Positions 7,706 to 17,546 of a stretch of DNA of 64,000 nt are shown one piece after another (position 1 is the stretch's first letter; every line of letters begins with the position of its first letter). Location: assembly GCF_004803475.1 (NCBI RefSeq), contig NZ_SRKY01000001.1, forward strand, positions 806,001 to 870,000, written 5' to 3'. The stretch is from Aliishimia ponticola. Lineage in GTDB: Bacteria > Pseudomonadota > Alphaproteobacteria > Rhodobacterales > Rhodobacteraceae. The translations under genes were made by a program, and so were the position numbers. The notes under the pieces are model-generated. The model was not told the origin of the DNA, did not search any database, and saw only the letters and a program-made list of their open reading frames with translations.

Positions 7706-9532
7706 ATGAACAGTGATTTTTTCCGCAAATTGCGGGCCGCGCGGCAGGGTTTGGCGCTCGGTCTGTTAATGATTCTCTCCGGCGCTGCGGCACATGCCGA
7801 ACCGGCGCATGGGATATCCATGTATGGCACCCCCGCCCTGCCCCCAGATTTTGTGTCGCTTCCCTATGCCAACGCGCAGGCCCCCAAGGGCGGGCGCATC
7901 ATTCTGGGCAATACCGGCGGCTTCGACAGTCTCAACCCGTTCGTGCGGCGCGGGACCGTTCCGTGGCAGCTGCGCTTTCTGACCCATGACAGCCTGATGG
8001 CCCGGTCCTGGGACGAGCCTTTCACGCTTTACGGTCTGTTGGCAGAATCAGTCGAGGTGCCCGAGGACCGCGCCTGGGTCGAATTCACCCTGCGCGAAGA
8101 GGCGCGATTCTCCGACGGCAGCCCAGTGACGGTAGAGGATGTAATCTGGTCCTATGAAACGCTCGGCACCGAAGGCCACCCGCGCTATCTGAGCCTGTGG
8201 AACCAGATCGACCGGATCGAGGCGACCGGCCCGCGCAGCCTGCGGATCACCTTTGCCGAACAGAACCGCGAACTTGCCCTGATTGCCGGTCTGCGTCCGA
8301 TCCTGAAAAAAGCGCAATGGGAGGGGCAGTCTTTCGCAGATGCGGGGCTGACCACGCTGCCCATCGGTGCGGGGCCCTATGTCATCGACAGTTACGAGGC
8401 CAACCGCCGCGTCACCCTGCGCCGCGATCCCGATTACTGGGGCGCGGATGTGCCGGTGCGCCGGGGCACCCATAATTTCGACGAGATCGTACTGGACTTC
8501 TATGCCGATGGCGCGATCCTGTTCGAAGCCTTCAAAGCCGGGGAACTTTCGGCGCTGCGGGAATTCGATGCGCAGGCCTGGGCCCGCGATTACGATTTTC
8601 CGGCGGCGCAGCGGGGCGAGATCACCAAGACCGAAATCACCAATGAAAAGCCCTCCGGCATGACTGGCTTCGCGATGAATACGCGCAGGCCACCGCTGGA
8701 TGACTGGCGGGTACGGGCCGCGTTGATCCATGCGTTCAACTTCGAATATATCAATGACGCGCTGACAGGCGGCGTGCAGCCGCGCATCACATCCTATTTC
8801 TCCGGCTCCGATCTGGCCTATGCCCCCGGCCCCGCGCCGGAAGACGAGGCTGCGCTTCTGGCCCCGTTTGCGGCGGATTTGCCGCCCGGAACGCTGGACG
8901 GCTACGCGCTGCCGCAATCGGATGGGTCAGCCAGCAACCGGCGCAATCTGCGCAAAGCCCTGAAATACCTCGCGGATGCGGGGTTCACCGTTGAAGAAGG
9001 CGTCATGACCGCCCCCGACGGCACACAGCTGCGGCTTGAACTGGTGCTGAACAAGAACAACCGGAACGATCAGGCCATCGCCGATATCTATGCGCAGGGG
9101 CTGGAACGGCTGGGCATCGCGCTGGACATCCAGCGGGTCGACAATGCGCAGTTCACCGCGCGCAGCAACGGGTTCGACTTCGATATGATCTCGTTCCGGC
9201 GTGCGCTGTCGCTGTCCCCCGGAAATGAACAGCGCTTCTACTGGGGCAGCGAGGCCGCCACGCAGGACGGCAGCCGCAATCTGCCCGGTATCGCCCTGCC
9301 GGTCGTGGACGCGATGATCGACGCGATGCTGGACGCGACCGAGCCGGAGGATTTCACCCGCGCCGTGCGCGCGCTGGACCGGGTTCTGACGGCGGGGCGC
9401 TATGTGATCCCTTTCGCCAGCTTCGACCGCGACCGGATCGCCCACATACGGCAGATGAAACACCCGCCGACGCTGCCGATCTATGGAGATGGGCCGGAAT
9501 ACATGCCGCAAGCATGGTGGTGGGAGGACTAA
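7706..9532 (+). CDS. Extracellular solute-binding protein, family 5 (YejA-type)
   Basis: A 608-residue periplasmic binding protein of an oligopeptide/microcin C-type ABC importer. A signal peptide is visible: basic start MNSDFFRKLRAARQ, a hydrophobic core, and likely cleavage after AAAHA near residue 31. Family features include GISMYGTPALPPDF, PYANAQAPKGG, LNPFV.RG and the AFNFEYIND region typical of YejA rather than of DppA/OppA. YejA genes normally precede yejB, yejE and yejF. Here no permease or ATPase gene follows, so this is an orphan that must use transporter subunits encoded elsewhere. It is divergent from the candidate sRNA. Confidence 0.9.
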   Translation: MNSDFFRKLRAARQGLALGLLMILSGAAAHAEPAHGISMYGTPALPPDFVSLPYANAQAPKGGRIILGNTGGFDSLNPFVRRGTVPWQLRFLTHDSLMARSWDEPFTLYGLLAESVEVPEDRAWVEFTLREEARFSDGSPVTVEDVIWSYETLGTEGHPRYLSLWNQIDRIEATGPRSLRITFAEQNRELALIAGLRPILKKAQWEGQSFADAGLTTLPIGAGPYVIDSYEANRRVTLRRDPDYWGADVPVRRGTHNFDEIVLDFYADGAILFEAFKAGELSALREFDAQAWARDYDFPAAQRGEITKTEITNEKPSGMTGFAMNTRRPPLDDWRVRAALIHAFNFEYINDALTGGVQPRITSYFSGSDLAYAPGPAPEDEAALLAPFAADLPPGTLDGYALPQSDGSASNRRNLRKALKYLADAGFTVEEGVMTAPDGTQLRLELVLNKNNRNDQAIADIYAQGLERLGIALDIQRVDNAQFTARSNGFDFDMISFRRALSLSPGNEQRFYWGSEAATQDGSRNLPGIALPVVDAMIDAMLDATEPEDFTRAVRALDRVLTAGRYVIPFASFDRDRIAHIRQMKHPPTLPIYGDGPEYMPQAWWWED

Positions 9533-9625
9533 GCACGCCGATTTGCGCCCGTGAGGCCTTGTTCATCGAAGTTTAAGACCTTGCAGGCAGGGTTGTGGGG
9601 ATTTTGAAAACAAGGAGCGTCCCGC

Positions 9626-9853
9626 ATGGATAAGGCGATCATCCAATCGCAGTGGTCCGGCCTGACAGCCGCGCTGCAAAAGGATTTCCCGCACGCGCAG
9701 ATTCCCGACATTTTCCCGCATGGCGCACTTTGGGACAGTCTGATTGACCGGCTGGCGCGGACCCACGACCTAACCCCGGATGAGGCGCTGGAAACGTTGG
9801 AAGACCGCTGCCTTGGACTGCTGTTGCAGGATGCCGACGAAAAAGCCGCTTAA
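9626..9853 (+). CDS. Small conserved-looking hypothetical protein
   Basis: A 75-residue acidic protein that I do not recognise. It contains two predicted helical stretches (ALWDSLIDRLARTHDLTPDEALETL) and no membrane segment. Support for expression is an AAGGAG ribosome-binding site 8 bases before ATG 9626 and a position 93 bases after the YejA-type gene on the same strand. Its stop codon overlaps that of the convergent XRE-cupin gene by 4 bases. Composition is like neighbouring genes. Confidence 0.65.
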   Translation: MDKAIIQSQWSGLTAALQKDFPHAQIPDIFPHGALWDSLIDRLARTHDLTPDEALETLEDRCLGLLLQDADEKAA

Positions 9854-10473
9854 CCCAGGGATGTGACCCACAGGATCGTCGCGTCTTCCTGGCTGATCGA
9901 AACGACATTATGTCCCATCGTGGCGTCGTAATAGGCACTGTCGCCCCGGCGCATTTCGATTGGCTCGTAATATTCGGTGTAGAACCGGACCACGCCGGTC
10001 AGTACGTACAGGAATTCCTCGCCCGCGTGGCGCACCCAGCCGTCGAACTCCTCCATGGACCGCGCCCGCACGCGCGCCCGGTATGGCAGCATCGCCTTCT
10101 TGGTCAGCGTTTCGGCAAGCATCTCATGCTCGTAGGTCACCGTCGCGACCGCCGCCCCCTCGCCCGACTTGGTCACCGCAAGCCGCCCGCCGACCTGCCC
10201 TTCGACCGGAGGCGTGAAAAGCTGCGGCACGGAAATCTCCAGCCCGGTGGCCAACTTCTTGAGCGCGTCATAGGTCGGTGACATCTGCCCGTTCTCGATC
10301 TTGGACAGGGTCGAGCGCGCCAGCCCGGCCTTGTTGGCGGCCTGCTCCAACGTCCAGTTCCGCGACTTGCGCAGATCGCGCACGCGCGCGCCAAGGTCCA
10401 ACGGCTCTGCCCGTTCCGCTTCGCCGCCCTCCCGCGCAATGCGGATCAGGGATTTGGGGTCCTTCGATGTCAT
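9850..10473 (-). CDS. XRE-family regulator with C-terminal cupin domain
   Basis: A 207-residue transcription factor. The HTH_3 domain covers about residues 28-85 (LGARVRDLRKSRNWTLEQAA, then STLSKIENGQMSPTYDAL). A short linker leads to a cupin effector domain of about 70 residues (EEFLYVLTG, RRGDSAYYDATMGHNV). Relatives such as PuuR use the cupin to sense small ligands. The frame stays open to 11112, but the conserved core begins at ATG 10473; the extension is antisense to the ligase gene. It is divergent from the acyl-CoA ligase/FrnE-like pair with a 66-base gap, so it may regulate that pair. Confidence 0.9.
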   Translation of the reverse strand: MTSKDPKSLIRIAREGGEAERAEPLDLGARVRDLRKSRNWTLEQAANKAGLARSTLSKIENGQMSPTYDALKKLATGLEISVPQLFTPPVEGQVGGRLAVTKSGEGAAVATVTYEHEMLAETLTKKAMLPYRARVRARSMEEFDGWVRHAGEEFLYVLTGVVRFYTEYYEPIEMRRGDSAYYDATMGHNVVSISQEDATILWVTSLG

Positions 10474-10539
10474 GGGGCGATCTTCTGGCACCGTGTCTGC
10501 AAACTTGCAAGCGTCTCGGCGCTGCGCTACGCCGCCGCC

Positions 10540-12054
10540 ATGTTGTCCATATTCGATCAGGGCCCGCCGCCACCCGTTCCGACCCCTTTCAACATGGCCG
10601 CGCATGTGCTGCGCCGCGCCCAGGACCTGGCCGACAAGCAGGCGCTGAGCGTGCTGCACAGCGACCATGTCCAAAGCTGGAGCTTTGCGGACATCAGCGC
10701 CGCCATCCGCGGCATCGCCACAGGGCTGCGCCAGCGCGGGCTTGGCGCGGGCGACCGTATTCTGCTGCGTCTTGGCAACACACCGGAAACGCCTTTCGCC
10801 TATCTGGCCGCCATCGCGGTGGACATGATCCCGGTCCCGACCTCGGCCCAACTGACCGAGGTGGAAACCGCCAAGATCATCGACCAGCTTTCCCCCACCC
10901 TGATCCTGCACGATACCGACGTGCCCTGCCCGGACCATCCGGCGCGTGTCGATCTGTCGGACTTGCGCGCCATGATGGACCTGCCCCCGGCCGAATTCGT
11001 GATGGGCGCGCCGGACCGCCCGGCCTATATCGTCTATACCTCCGGCACGTCGGGGATGCCCCGCGCCGTGCTTCATGCGCACCGGGCGATCTGGGCGCGC
11101 CAAATGATGCATGACGGCTGGTACGGGCTGCGCCCGGATGACCGGCTACTCCATGCCGGTGCGTTCAATTGGACCTTTACCATGGGCACCGGCTTGATGG
11201 ATCCGTGGAGCGTTGGGGCCACCGCGCTGATCCCGGCGCCCGGCACCGCGCCGGAGGCGCTTCCCGGCCTGCTCGCCAAACATGAGGCGACACTTTTCGC
11301 CGCCGCTCCAGGTGTTTACCGAAAAATCCTCAAGCATCACGACAAGATTAACCTTCCTTACCTGCGGCATGGGCTCAGCGCCGGCGAAAAGCTCAGCGAT
11401 ACCGTGCGCCAAGGATGGCAGGACGCCACGGACACCCGGATTTACGAAGCTTACGGCATGTCCGAATGTTCCACATTCCTGTCCGCCTGCCCGGACCATC
11501 CCGCCACGGGCGATGCGCTCGGGCAACCGCAACCGGGGCGGCACGTGGCGATCGTGGATGACACCGGCATCCCGACCCCACGCGGTGCGCCCGGCACGAT
11601 TGCCGTGCATAAGGACGATCCCGGTCTGATGCTGGGCTATCTCGACGCGCCAGAGGCGACTGCCGCTCGGTTCGCCGGGGATTGGTTCCTGACCGGCGAT
11701 CAGGGCGCGATGCAATCCGATGGACAAATCAGCTATCTTGGACGCGCCGACGACATGATGAATGCGGGCGGCTACCGGGTATCCCCGCTTGAGGTCGAAG
11801 CCGCGCTGGCCGGTGCGCCGGGGATCGAAACCGTCGCGGTGACCGAAATCGAAGCAAAGCAGGACGCCAAGATTATCGTCGCGTTCTACACATCCGCGTC
11901 AGAATTGGATAAAACCGCTCTGGACACCTTTGCACGCGCGCGATTGGCCGGATACAAGCTGCCGCGCGATTATGTGCGGCTGACCGAGCTGCCTACCGGA
12001 CCGAACGGCAAGATATCCCGCAAGGCGCTTGCCGCATATTGGAGACACGAATGA
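10540..12054 (+). CDS. AMP-dependent acyl-CoA synthetase/ligase
   Basis: A 504-residue ANL-superfamily enzyme that should activate a carboxylic acid as an acyl-adenylate and transfer it to CoA. The phosphate-binding motif YTSGTSGMPR begins near residue 166. YEAYGMSE near residue 305 is the A5 motif, WFLTGDQG the A7 motif and GRADDMMNAGGYRVSP the A8 hinge. The C-terminal LPTGPNGKISRKAL carries the catalytic Lys. Overall layout is closest to the benzoate/short-chain acyl-CoA ligase branch, but substrate cannot be read from sequence. The next gene starts within this stop codon (ATGA), so the two are translationally coupled. Confidence 0.88.
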   Translation: MLSIFDQGPPPPVPTPFNMAAHVLRRAQDLADKQALSVLHSDHVQSWSFADISAAIRGIATGLRQRGLGAGDRILLRLGNTPETPFAYLAAIAVDMIPVPTSAQLTEVETAKIIDQLSPTLILHDTDVPCPDHPARVDLSDLRAMMDLPPAEFVMGAPDRPAYIVYTSGTSGMPRAVLHAHRAIWARQMMHDGWYGLRPDDRLLHAGAFNWTFTMGTGLMDPWSVGATALIPAPGTAPEALPGLLAKHEATLFAAAPGVYRKILKHHDKINLPYLRHGLSAGEKLSDTVRQGWQDATDTRIYEAYGMSECSTFLSACPDHPATGDALGQPQPGRHVAIVDDTGIPTPRGAPGTIAVHKDDPGLMLGYLDAPEATAARFAGDWFLTGDQGAMQSDGQISYLGRADDMMNAGGYRVSPLEVEAALAGAPGIETVAVTEIEAKQDAKIIVAFYTSASELDKTALDTFARARLAGYKLPRDYVRLTELPTGPNGKISRKALAAYWRHE

Positions 12055-12695
12055 TCAAGCTCGACATCTTTTCCGACCCGATCTGCCCCTGGTGCCTGAT
12101 CGGCAAAACGCAGCTTGATCGCGCCCTCGCCAATCGGCCGGATCACCCGTTCACCATCGAATGGCACCCGTTCCAACTGAACCCGGACATGCCCGCCGAA
12201 GGGATGGACCGCCGCACCTATCTGGAGCGGAAATTCGGCGGCAAGGATGGTGCCATGCGCGCCTATGCGCCGGTGGTCGAACATTCCAAAGCGCTTGGAA
12301 TCGCCATTGATTTCGACGGGATGAAGCGCACGCCCAACACGCTCAATGCGCATCGGTTGATCCATTGGGCCGGGATCGAGCAGCGCCAGACCGAAGTGCT
12401 CGATGCGCTGTTCCATGCCTATTTCATCGATGCGCGCGACATTGGCGATACCGATGTGCTGGCCGATATCGCTGATAACGCGGGAATGGACGCCGCCGTG
12501 GTGCGCCGCCTTCTGGGCACGGATTCCGATCTGGAGGATATCCGCCAGCGCGATGCCGCCGCGCGGGATATGGGCATTTCTGCCGTTCCGACCTTTATCG
12601 TGGCAGGCAAACACGCGGTCCCCGGCGCGCAGCCGCCCGAACTTTGGGCGCAGGTGATTGACGAGATCACCAGCCAATTGGACACGACCGCCTGA
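12051..12695 (+). CDS. DsbA-family oxidoreductase, FrnE-like
   Basis: A 214-residue thioredoxin-fold protein of the FrnE/2-hydroxychromene isomerase-like DsbA branch. The redox motif CPWC is at residues 12-15, right after the first strand (MIKLDIFSDPICPWC), with no signal peptide, so it acts in the cytoplasm. The cis-Pro loop is in GISAVPTFIV near residue 180. The start ATG 12051 overlaps the upstream ligase stop (ATGA). FrnE-like proteins have been tied to polyketide maturation and to oxidative stress. The role here is unknown, but coupling to a CoA ligase suggests a small-molecule pathway. Confidence 0.88.
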   Translation: MIKLDIFSDPICPWCLIGKTQLDRALANRPDHPFTIEWHPFQLNPDMPAEGMDRRTYLERKFGGKDGAMRAYAPVVEHSKALGIAIDFDGMKRTPNTLNAHRLIHWAGIEQRQTEVLDALFHAYFIDARDIGDTDVLADIADNAGMDAAVVRRLLGTDSDLEDIRQRDAAARDMGISAVPTFIVAGKHAVPGAQPPELWAQVIDEITSQLDTTA

Positions 12696-12849
12696 CATCG
12701 CCCCCAAAAAGCAATCCCGGCAAAGGGCTCAAGCCCGGCGCGATCCCAGTCAGATTAACCTAACGGAAGTGACGCGGAACAGCGTCGATTTCCACTTTAA
12801 CGATTTAGCAACTTATGGTTATCGTGCTATTGATTTCATAAGGTTGCTG

Positions 12850-14061
12850 ATGACGAGTAATTCTAGCCAACGCATGTCGAAGTCCGAGTTTGTCGCACTT
12901 GTCGCCATGCTCTTTTCTACGGTCGCATTCAGTGTCGATGCCTTGCTGCCTGCAATCCCGCAGATCGAAGCAGAGCTGGACGCGCCCGGTCTTGCCTATC
13001 AACTTCTGACCCTGTTCATGGGCGGCCTTGCGGTGGGCACGCTGTTTGCCGGGCCGATCTCGGACGCGTTGGGCCGAAAGCCCGTCATGTATCTGGGCGC
13101 CTTCCTTTATATCGGCGCCGGGCTGTTCGCTTGGCAAAGTGATAATTTCCACGCCATCCTGATCGCCCGCTTCTTGCAGGGCGTGGGCGCTGCGGGCCCG
13201 CGCGTCGTGTCGCTCGCCATTGTGCGCGACCTGTTTTCCGGCGCGGCCATGGCGCGGATCGTGTCGCTGGCCATGGTGTTGTTCGCCATCGTCCCCACCA
13301 TCGCCCCGGCCATGGGGGCCATGATGGCCTCGACCTTTGGCTGGCGCAGCATCCTTCTGGCCTTTGTCTGCTTCATGGTCTTCTCGACCTTTTGGCTGTG
13401 GCTCCGGCTGGACGAGTCGTTGCCCAAGGAAGAGCGCCGCCCCTTCCGCCCCGGCCTGTTGATCGCCGCCGCATCCGAGGTCGTCACCCATCCGGTCGTC
13501 CGGCTGGCGATCCTGATCCAAGGCGTTGCAACATCCCTGATCATCTGCCTGCTGGTGCAAGTGCAGCCGATCTATGACCAGATTTTCGGCCTTGCCGACA
13601 GCTTCCCCTATTGGTTCGGCGGCATCGCTTTGGTTTCGGCCGCGTCGACTTCGCTGGTCAATGCATCGCTGGTGACACGCTTTGGGATGCGGCGCATGGT
13701 GACGATAGGTCTGAGCGGGCAAGTCATCTTTGCCTCCATTACCTTGCTGGTCACAACGCTCGCGCCGAAATTCGCCTTCCTCAGCTTTGTCATCTGGCAA
13801 TTCATGGTGATCTGGCTGACCGGGCTGAGCGTCGGCAATCTGAACGCCATCGCGTTGGAGCCGATGGGCCATATCGCGGGGCTAACCGCCTCTTTGACCG
13901 GTGCAATCGGCACGATGATCGCCTCACTTGCGGCGATGTATGTGGGCACGTTGTTCAACGGCACGGTGCTGCCGCTGCTTTGGTCTGAACTGGCATTGGC
14001 GACGGTCGGTCTGCTGCTGATGTGGCGGCTCAATACCCGCGAGGCGGCTCAGGCGGGCTGA
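12850..14061 (+). CDS. MFS multidrug transporter, Bcr/CflA family
   Basis: A 403-residue inner-membrane drug:proton antiporter with about 12 hydrophobic segments. The first begins FVALVAMLFSTVAFSVDALLPA, which matches the DHA1 (Bcr/CflA) signature. The loop between helices 2 and 3 is GPISDALGRKPVMYLG. Motif-C-like glycine/proline spacing (PTIAPAMGAMM) is in helix 5. ATG 12850 has an AAGG about 6 bases upstream; the frame is open further up but that part is not conserved-looking. The upstream 150 bases are AT-richer and probably hold its promoter. The 3' end overlaps the convergent mfd gene by 13 bases. Confidence 0.9.
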   Translation: MTSNSSQRMSKSEFVALVAMLFSTVAFSVDALLPAIPQIEAELDAPGLAYQLLTLFMGGLAVGTLFAGPISDALGRKPVMYLGAFLYIGAGLFAWQSDNFHAILIARFLQGVGAAGPRVVSLAIVRDLFSGAAMARIVSLAMVLFAIVPTIAPAMGAMMASTFGWRSILLAFVCFMVFSTFWLWLRLDESLPKEERRPFRPGLLIAAASEVVTHPVVRLAILIQGVATSLIICLLVQVQPIYDQIFGLADSFPYWFGGIALVSAASTSLVNASLVTRFGMRRMVTIGLSGQVIFASITLLVTTLAPKFAFLSFVIWQFMVIWLTGLSVGNLNAIALEPMGHIAGLTASLTGAIGTMIASLAAMYVGTLFNGTVLPLLWSELALATVGLLLMWRLNTREAAQAG

Positions 14062-17000
14062 GATTTCTTCCGCTTCGCCACGACCTTTTCCGCAAGATCG
14101 CGCGCGATGGCGAAGGCGCCTTTGATCTTGTCGCTGTCTTTCTTCCAGTCCCGACGCACGATGATCTTGTTGTCCTTCACCTTGGCAAGACCGTTCTGCG
14201 CCTTGATGAATTCCACCAGCCCCTCGGGCGAGGCGAACTTGTCGTTGTGGAACTGAAGCGTCGCGCCCTTGGGCCCACCGTCCAGCTTGGCGATCCCCGC
14301 CTTGCGGCACATCGCCTTGATCCGCACGATCAGCAGCAGCGTGTTCACCTCTTTGGGCAGCTTGCCGAAACGGTCGATCAACTCGGCGGCAAAGCCTTCA
14401 AGCTCCACCTTCGTCGACAGGGCGCTCAGCCGGCGATAGAGGCCCAGACGCACGTCAAGGTCCGGCACGTAGTCTTCCGGGATCAGCACCGGCACGCCCA
14501 GATTGATCTGCGGCGCCCATTGGTCATCTGCCTCTGACAGCCCCTCCATCTCGCCGGAGCGGATCTTGGCAATCGCCTCCTCCAGCATGGATTGATAAAG
14601 CTCAAAGCCCACATCGCGCATCTGGCCGGATTGTTCGTCGCCCAGAAGGTTGCCCGCGCCGCGAATATCCAGATCCTGACTGGCCAGCGTAAAGCCCGCC
14701 CCCAGCGTATCAAGACTGCCCAGAACGCGCAGACGTTTCTCTGCCGCCGGGGTCAGCTTGGCCCGCGGTTTGGTCGTCAGATAGGCATAGGCCCGCGTCT
14801 TGGAACGCCCGACCCGGCCGCGAATCTGGTACAGCTGCGCCAGACCGAACATATCGGCGCGGTGCACCACCATCGTATTGGCCGCCGGAATATCCAGCCC
14901 GGATTCCACGATGGTCGTGGCCAGCAGGATGTCGAACTTACCGTCATAGAAGGCATTCATCCGGTCATCGAGTTCCCCCGCCGCCATCTGCCCATGCGCA
15001 ACCACGTAAGTCAGTTCTGGCAGTTGTTCCTTCAGGAACGCCTCGACATCCGGCAGATCGTTGATCCGTGGCACCACATAAAAACTTTGCCCGCCGCGAT
15101 AGCGTTCGCGCAGCAGCGCCTCGCGGATGGTCACCGCGTCGAATTCGCTGACAAATGTGCGGATCGCCAACCGGTCCACCGGCGGCGTGCCGATGATCGA
15201 CAAATCCCGCACCCCGGACAGCGACAATTGCAGCGTGCGCGGGATCGGCGTCGCGGTCAGCGTCAGAACGTGAATGTCCGACCGAAGCTGCTTGAGCCGC
15301 TCCTTATGCGTCACACCGAAATGCTGTTCCTCATCGACGATGAGCAGCCCCAGATTGTTGAAGCGGATGCCCTTGGCCAACAAGGCATGGGTGCCGACCA
15401 CGATATCAACGGTGCCATCCGCCATGCCCTTCTTGGTATCGGCGGCATCCTTGGCGCTGACGAAGCGGGACAATTGACGCACATTGATCGGGAAGCCCCG
15501 GAACCGCTCCTTGAAGGATTTCGCATGCTGCCGTGCCAGCAGGGTCGTCGGCGCGATCACCGCGACCTGCACACCAGACATGGCCGCGACAAAGGCCGCG
15601 CGCATGGCAACTTCGGTCTTGCCGAAGCCCACATCGCCGCAGACCAGCCGGTCCATCGGACTGCCCGAGGTCATATCCCCCATCACATCCGCAATCGCGC
15701 GCAGCTGGTCTTCGGTCTCTTCATAGGGGAAGCGCGCGGCAAAGGCGTCCCACATCCCCGGCGGCGGCTCCAATATCGGCGCCTTTCGCAAGGCTCGCTC
15801 TGCCGCGACACGGATCAGGCGGTCGGCCATCTCGCGGATGCGCTCTTTCAGCTTGGCCTTCTTGGCCTGCCACGCACCGCCGCCAAGCTTGTCGAGAAGC
15901 CCTTCCTCATGGCCGTATTTCGACAACAGTTCGATATTCTCGACCGGCAGATACAGCTTTGCCGCTTCGGCATATTCCAGCGTCAGGCATTCATGCGCCG
16001 CGCCAAGCGCGGTGACGACCTCCAGCCCAAGAAACCGGCCAATACCGTGATCCACATGGACCACCAGATCACCGGGAGAGAGCGATTGCGTTTCAGTCAG
16101 GAAGTTTTCGGCCCGGCGCTTCTTGCGGGTCTGGCGGATCAGGCGATCGCCCAGCACATCCTGTTCGGAAATAACCGTGAGCCCCGGCGCCTGGAACCCG
16201 TGATCGAGCGCCCACACCGCCAGATGCAGACCACGCTTGCCAATGCGCGTGCCATTGGCGATCGGGATCGCCTCGGCCAGCCCTTCGTCTTCGATCAGTC
16301 CGGTCAGACGCTCTCGCGCGCCTTCCGAATAGGATGCGATAACGACCGGCCCATCCTCAAGCTTTGCCTTAACATGTGACGCCAATGACCCGAAAAGGCT
16401 GATATTTTCCTGCTGTCGCTCCGGCGCGAAATCGCGCCCGATCCGGCCACCCGCGTCGATAACGCCCGGTCCGGTTGGTTGCGGCAATGCGGTAAATTGC
16501 AGAACCCTGCGCCCCTCGACGACCGTGGCCCACGCGGCCTCGTCCAGATAAAGCCCCTCTGGCGCGGCGGGCTTGTAGACCGTGTCCATCGTCCCGCGCT
16601 GCCCCATGGCGATCTTGCGGGTCTCATATTGGTCGACAACGCTTTCCCAACGCGACAGGCGCGCGGGCGTGATCTGATCGTCCAGTGAAATCGTTCCGCC
16701 CGGCAAGTAATCGAACAGCGTCTCAAGCCGTTCATGGAACAGCGCCAGCCAATGCTCTGCCCCTTGGTGCTTACGCCCTGCGCTGACCGCCTCATACAGC
16801 GGGTCATCCGTACCCGCCGCACCAAATTCCAACCGGTAGTTCTGCCGGAACCGCGTGATCGCCGCATCGTCAAGGATCACCTCGGACACCGGCGCCAATT
16901 CGACCAGATCAAGCTTTTCCGTGGTGCGCTGTGACACCGGATCAAAGCGGCGCGCCCCGTCAAGCACATCACCGAACAGGTCAAGCCGAACCGGCCCCAG

Positions 17001-17504
17001 ATCACCGGGCGGATAGATGTCGATGATGCCGCCGCGCACCGCGTAGTCGCCCGGCTCCATCACCGTGGGCGACTGCACAAAGCCCATCCGCACAAGGAAA
17101 TTCCGCAGCCCCGCCTCATCGATGCGGTCGCCAACGCGGGCCGAAAATGCCGCCTCTTGCAGCAGCGCCCGCTCTGGCACCCGCTGGGTGGCCGCGTTCA
17201 GCGTTGTCAGCAGCACGAAGGCATCGGGCATCTTGTGAACAAGTGCCGCAAGCGTCGCCATCCGCTGCGCCGAAATATCCGCATGGGGCGACACCCGATC
17301 ATAGGGCAGACAATCCCATCCGGGGAAAACAAAGACCGGCATCTCGGGCGCAAAGAACCGCAGTGCGGACTGCATCGCCGCCAGCCGCTTGTCGTCCCGC
17401 GCCACGTGCAATACCGGACCGCGCGCCGCCACCTCGTCGAGGATCAGCTTCGCGTCGAACCCCTCGGGGGCGCCGGAAACGGTTATTTTGGAGGGGTCGG
17501 ACAT
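14049..17504 (-). CDS. mfd: Transcription-repair coupling factor Mfd
   Basis: A 1151-residue DNA translocase that removes RNA polymerase stalled at lesions and recruits UvrAB. Domain order is normal: UvrB-like N-terminal module, CarD-like RNA polymerase interaction domain (GDLVVHVDHGIGRFLGLE), then RecG-type helicase lobes and a C-terminal TRCF domain. The helicase has Walker A CGDVGFGKTE near residue 618, the DEEQ box in VDEEQHFGV, TATPIPRTL and QIRGRVGRSKTRAYAYL. The length is as expected. It is downstream of the SufBCD-associated gene on the same strand, with a 42-base gap. Confidence 0.98.
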   Translation of the reverse strand: MSDPSKITVSGAPEGFDAKLILDEVAARGPVLHVARDDKRLAAMQSALRFFAPEMPVFVFPGWDCLPYDRVSPHADISAQRMATLAALVHKMPDAFVLLTTLNAATQRVPERALLQEAAFSARVGDRIDEAGLRNFLVRMGFVQSPTVMEPGDYAVRGGIIDIYPPGDLGPVRLDLFGDVLDGARRFDPVSQRTTEKLDLVELAPVSEVILDDAAITRFRQNYRLEFGAAGTDDPLYEAVSAGRKHQGAEHWLALFHERLETLFDYLPGGTISLDDQITPARLSRWESVVDQYETRKIAMGQRGTMDTVYKPAAPEGLYLDEAAWATVVEGRRVLQFTALPQPTGPGVIDAGGRIGRDFAPERQQENISLFGSLASHVKAKLEDGPVVIASYSEGARERLTGLIEDEGLAEAIPIANGTRIGKRGLHLAVWALDHGFQAPGLTVISEQDVLGDRLIRQTRKKRRAENFLTETQSLSPGDLVVHVDHGIGRFLGLEVVTALGAAHECLTLEYAEAAKLYLPVENIELLSKYGHEEGLLDKLGGGAWQAKKAKLKERIREMADRLIRVAAERALRKAPILEPPPGMWDAFAARFPYEETEDQLRAIADVMGDMTSGSPMDRLVCGDVGFGKTEVAMRAAFVAAMSGVQVAVIAPTTLLARQHAKSFKERFRGFPINVRQLSRFVSAKDAADTKKGMADGTVDIVVGTHALLAKGIRFNNLGLLIVDEEQHFGVTHKERLKQLRSDIHVLTLTATPIPRTLQLSLSGVRDLSIIGTPPVDRLAIRTFVSEFDAVTIREALLRERYRGGQSFYVVPRINDLPDVEAFLKEQLPELTYVVAHGQMAAGELDDRMNAFYDGKFDILLATTIVESGLDIPAANTMVVHRADMFGLAQLYQIRGRVGRSKTRAYAYLTTKPRAKLTPAAEKRLRVLGSLDTLGAGFTLASQDLDIRGAGNLLGDEQSGQMRDVGFELYQSMLEEAIAKIRSGEMEGLSEADDQWAPQINLGVPVLIPEDYVPDLDVRLGLYRRLSALSTKVELEGFAAELIDRFGKLPKEVNTLLLIVRIKAMCRKAGIAKLDGGPKGATLQFHNDKFASPEGLVEFIKAQNGLAKVKDNKIIVRRDWKKDSDKIKGAFAIARDLAEKVVAKRKKSQPA

Positions 17505-17546
17505 GCGCTAAGGGCTATCTGGCGTTTGCGCCGCTATTGTCAACAG

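Noticed and set aside
10474-11112. N-terminal extension of the XRE-cupin frame to 420 residues.
   Set aside because: It lies antisense to the acyl-CoA ligase and adds no domain; the HTH protein starts normally at 10473.
14592-16379. 595-residue plus-strand open frame inside mfd.
   Set aside because: Antisense to the helicase domain of mfd; no protein-like features.
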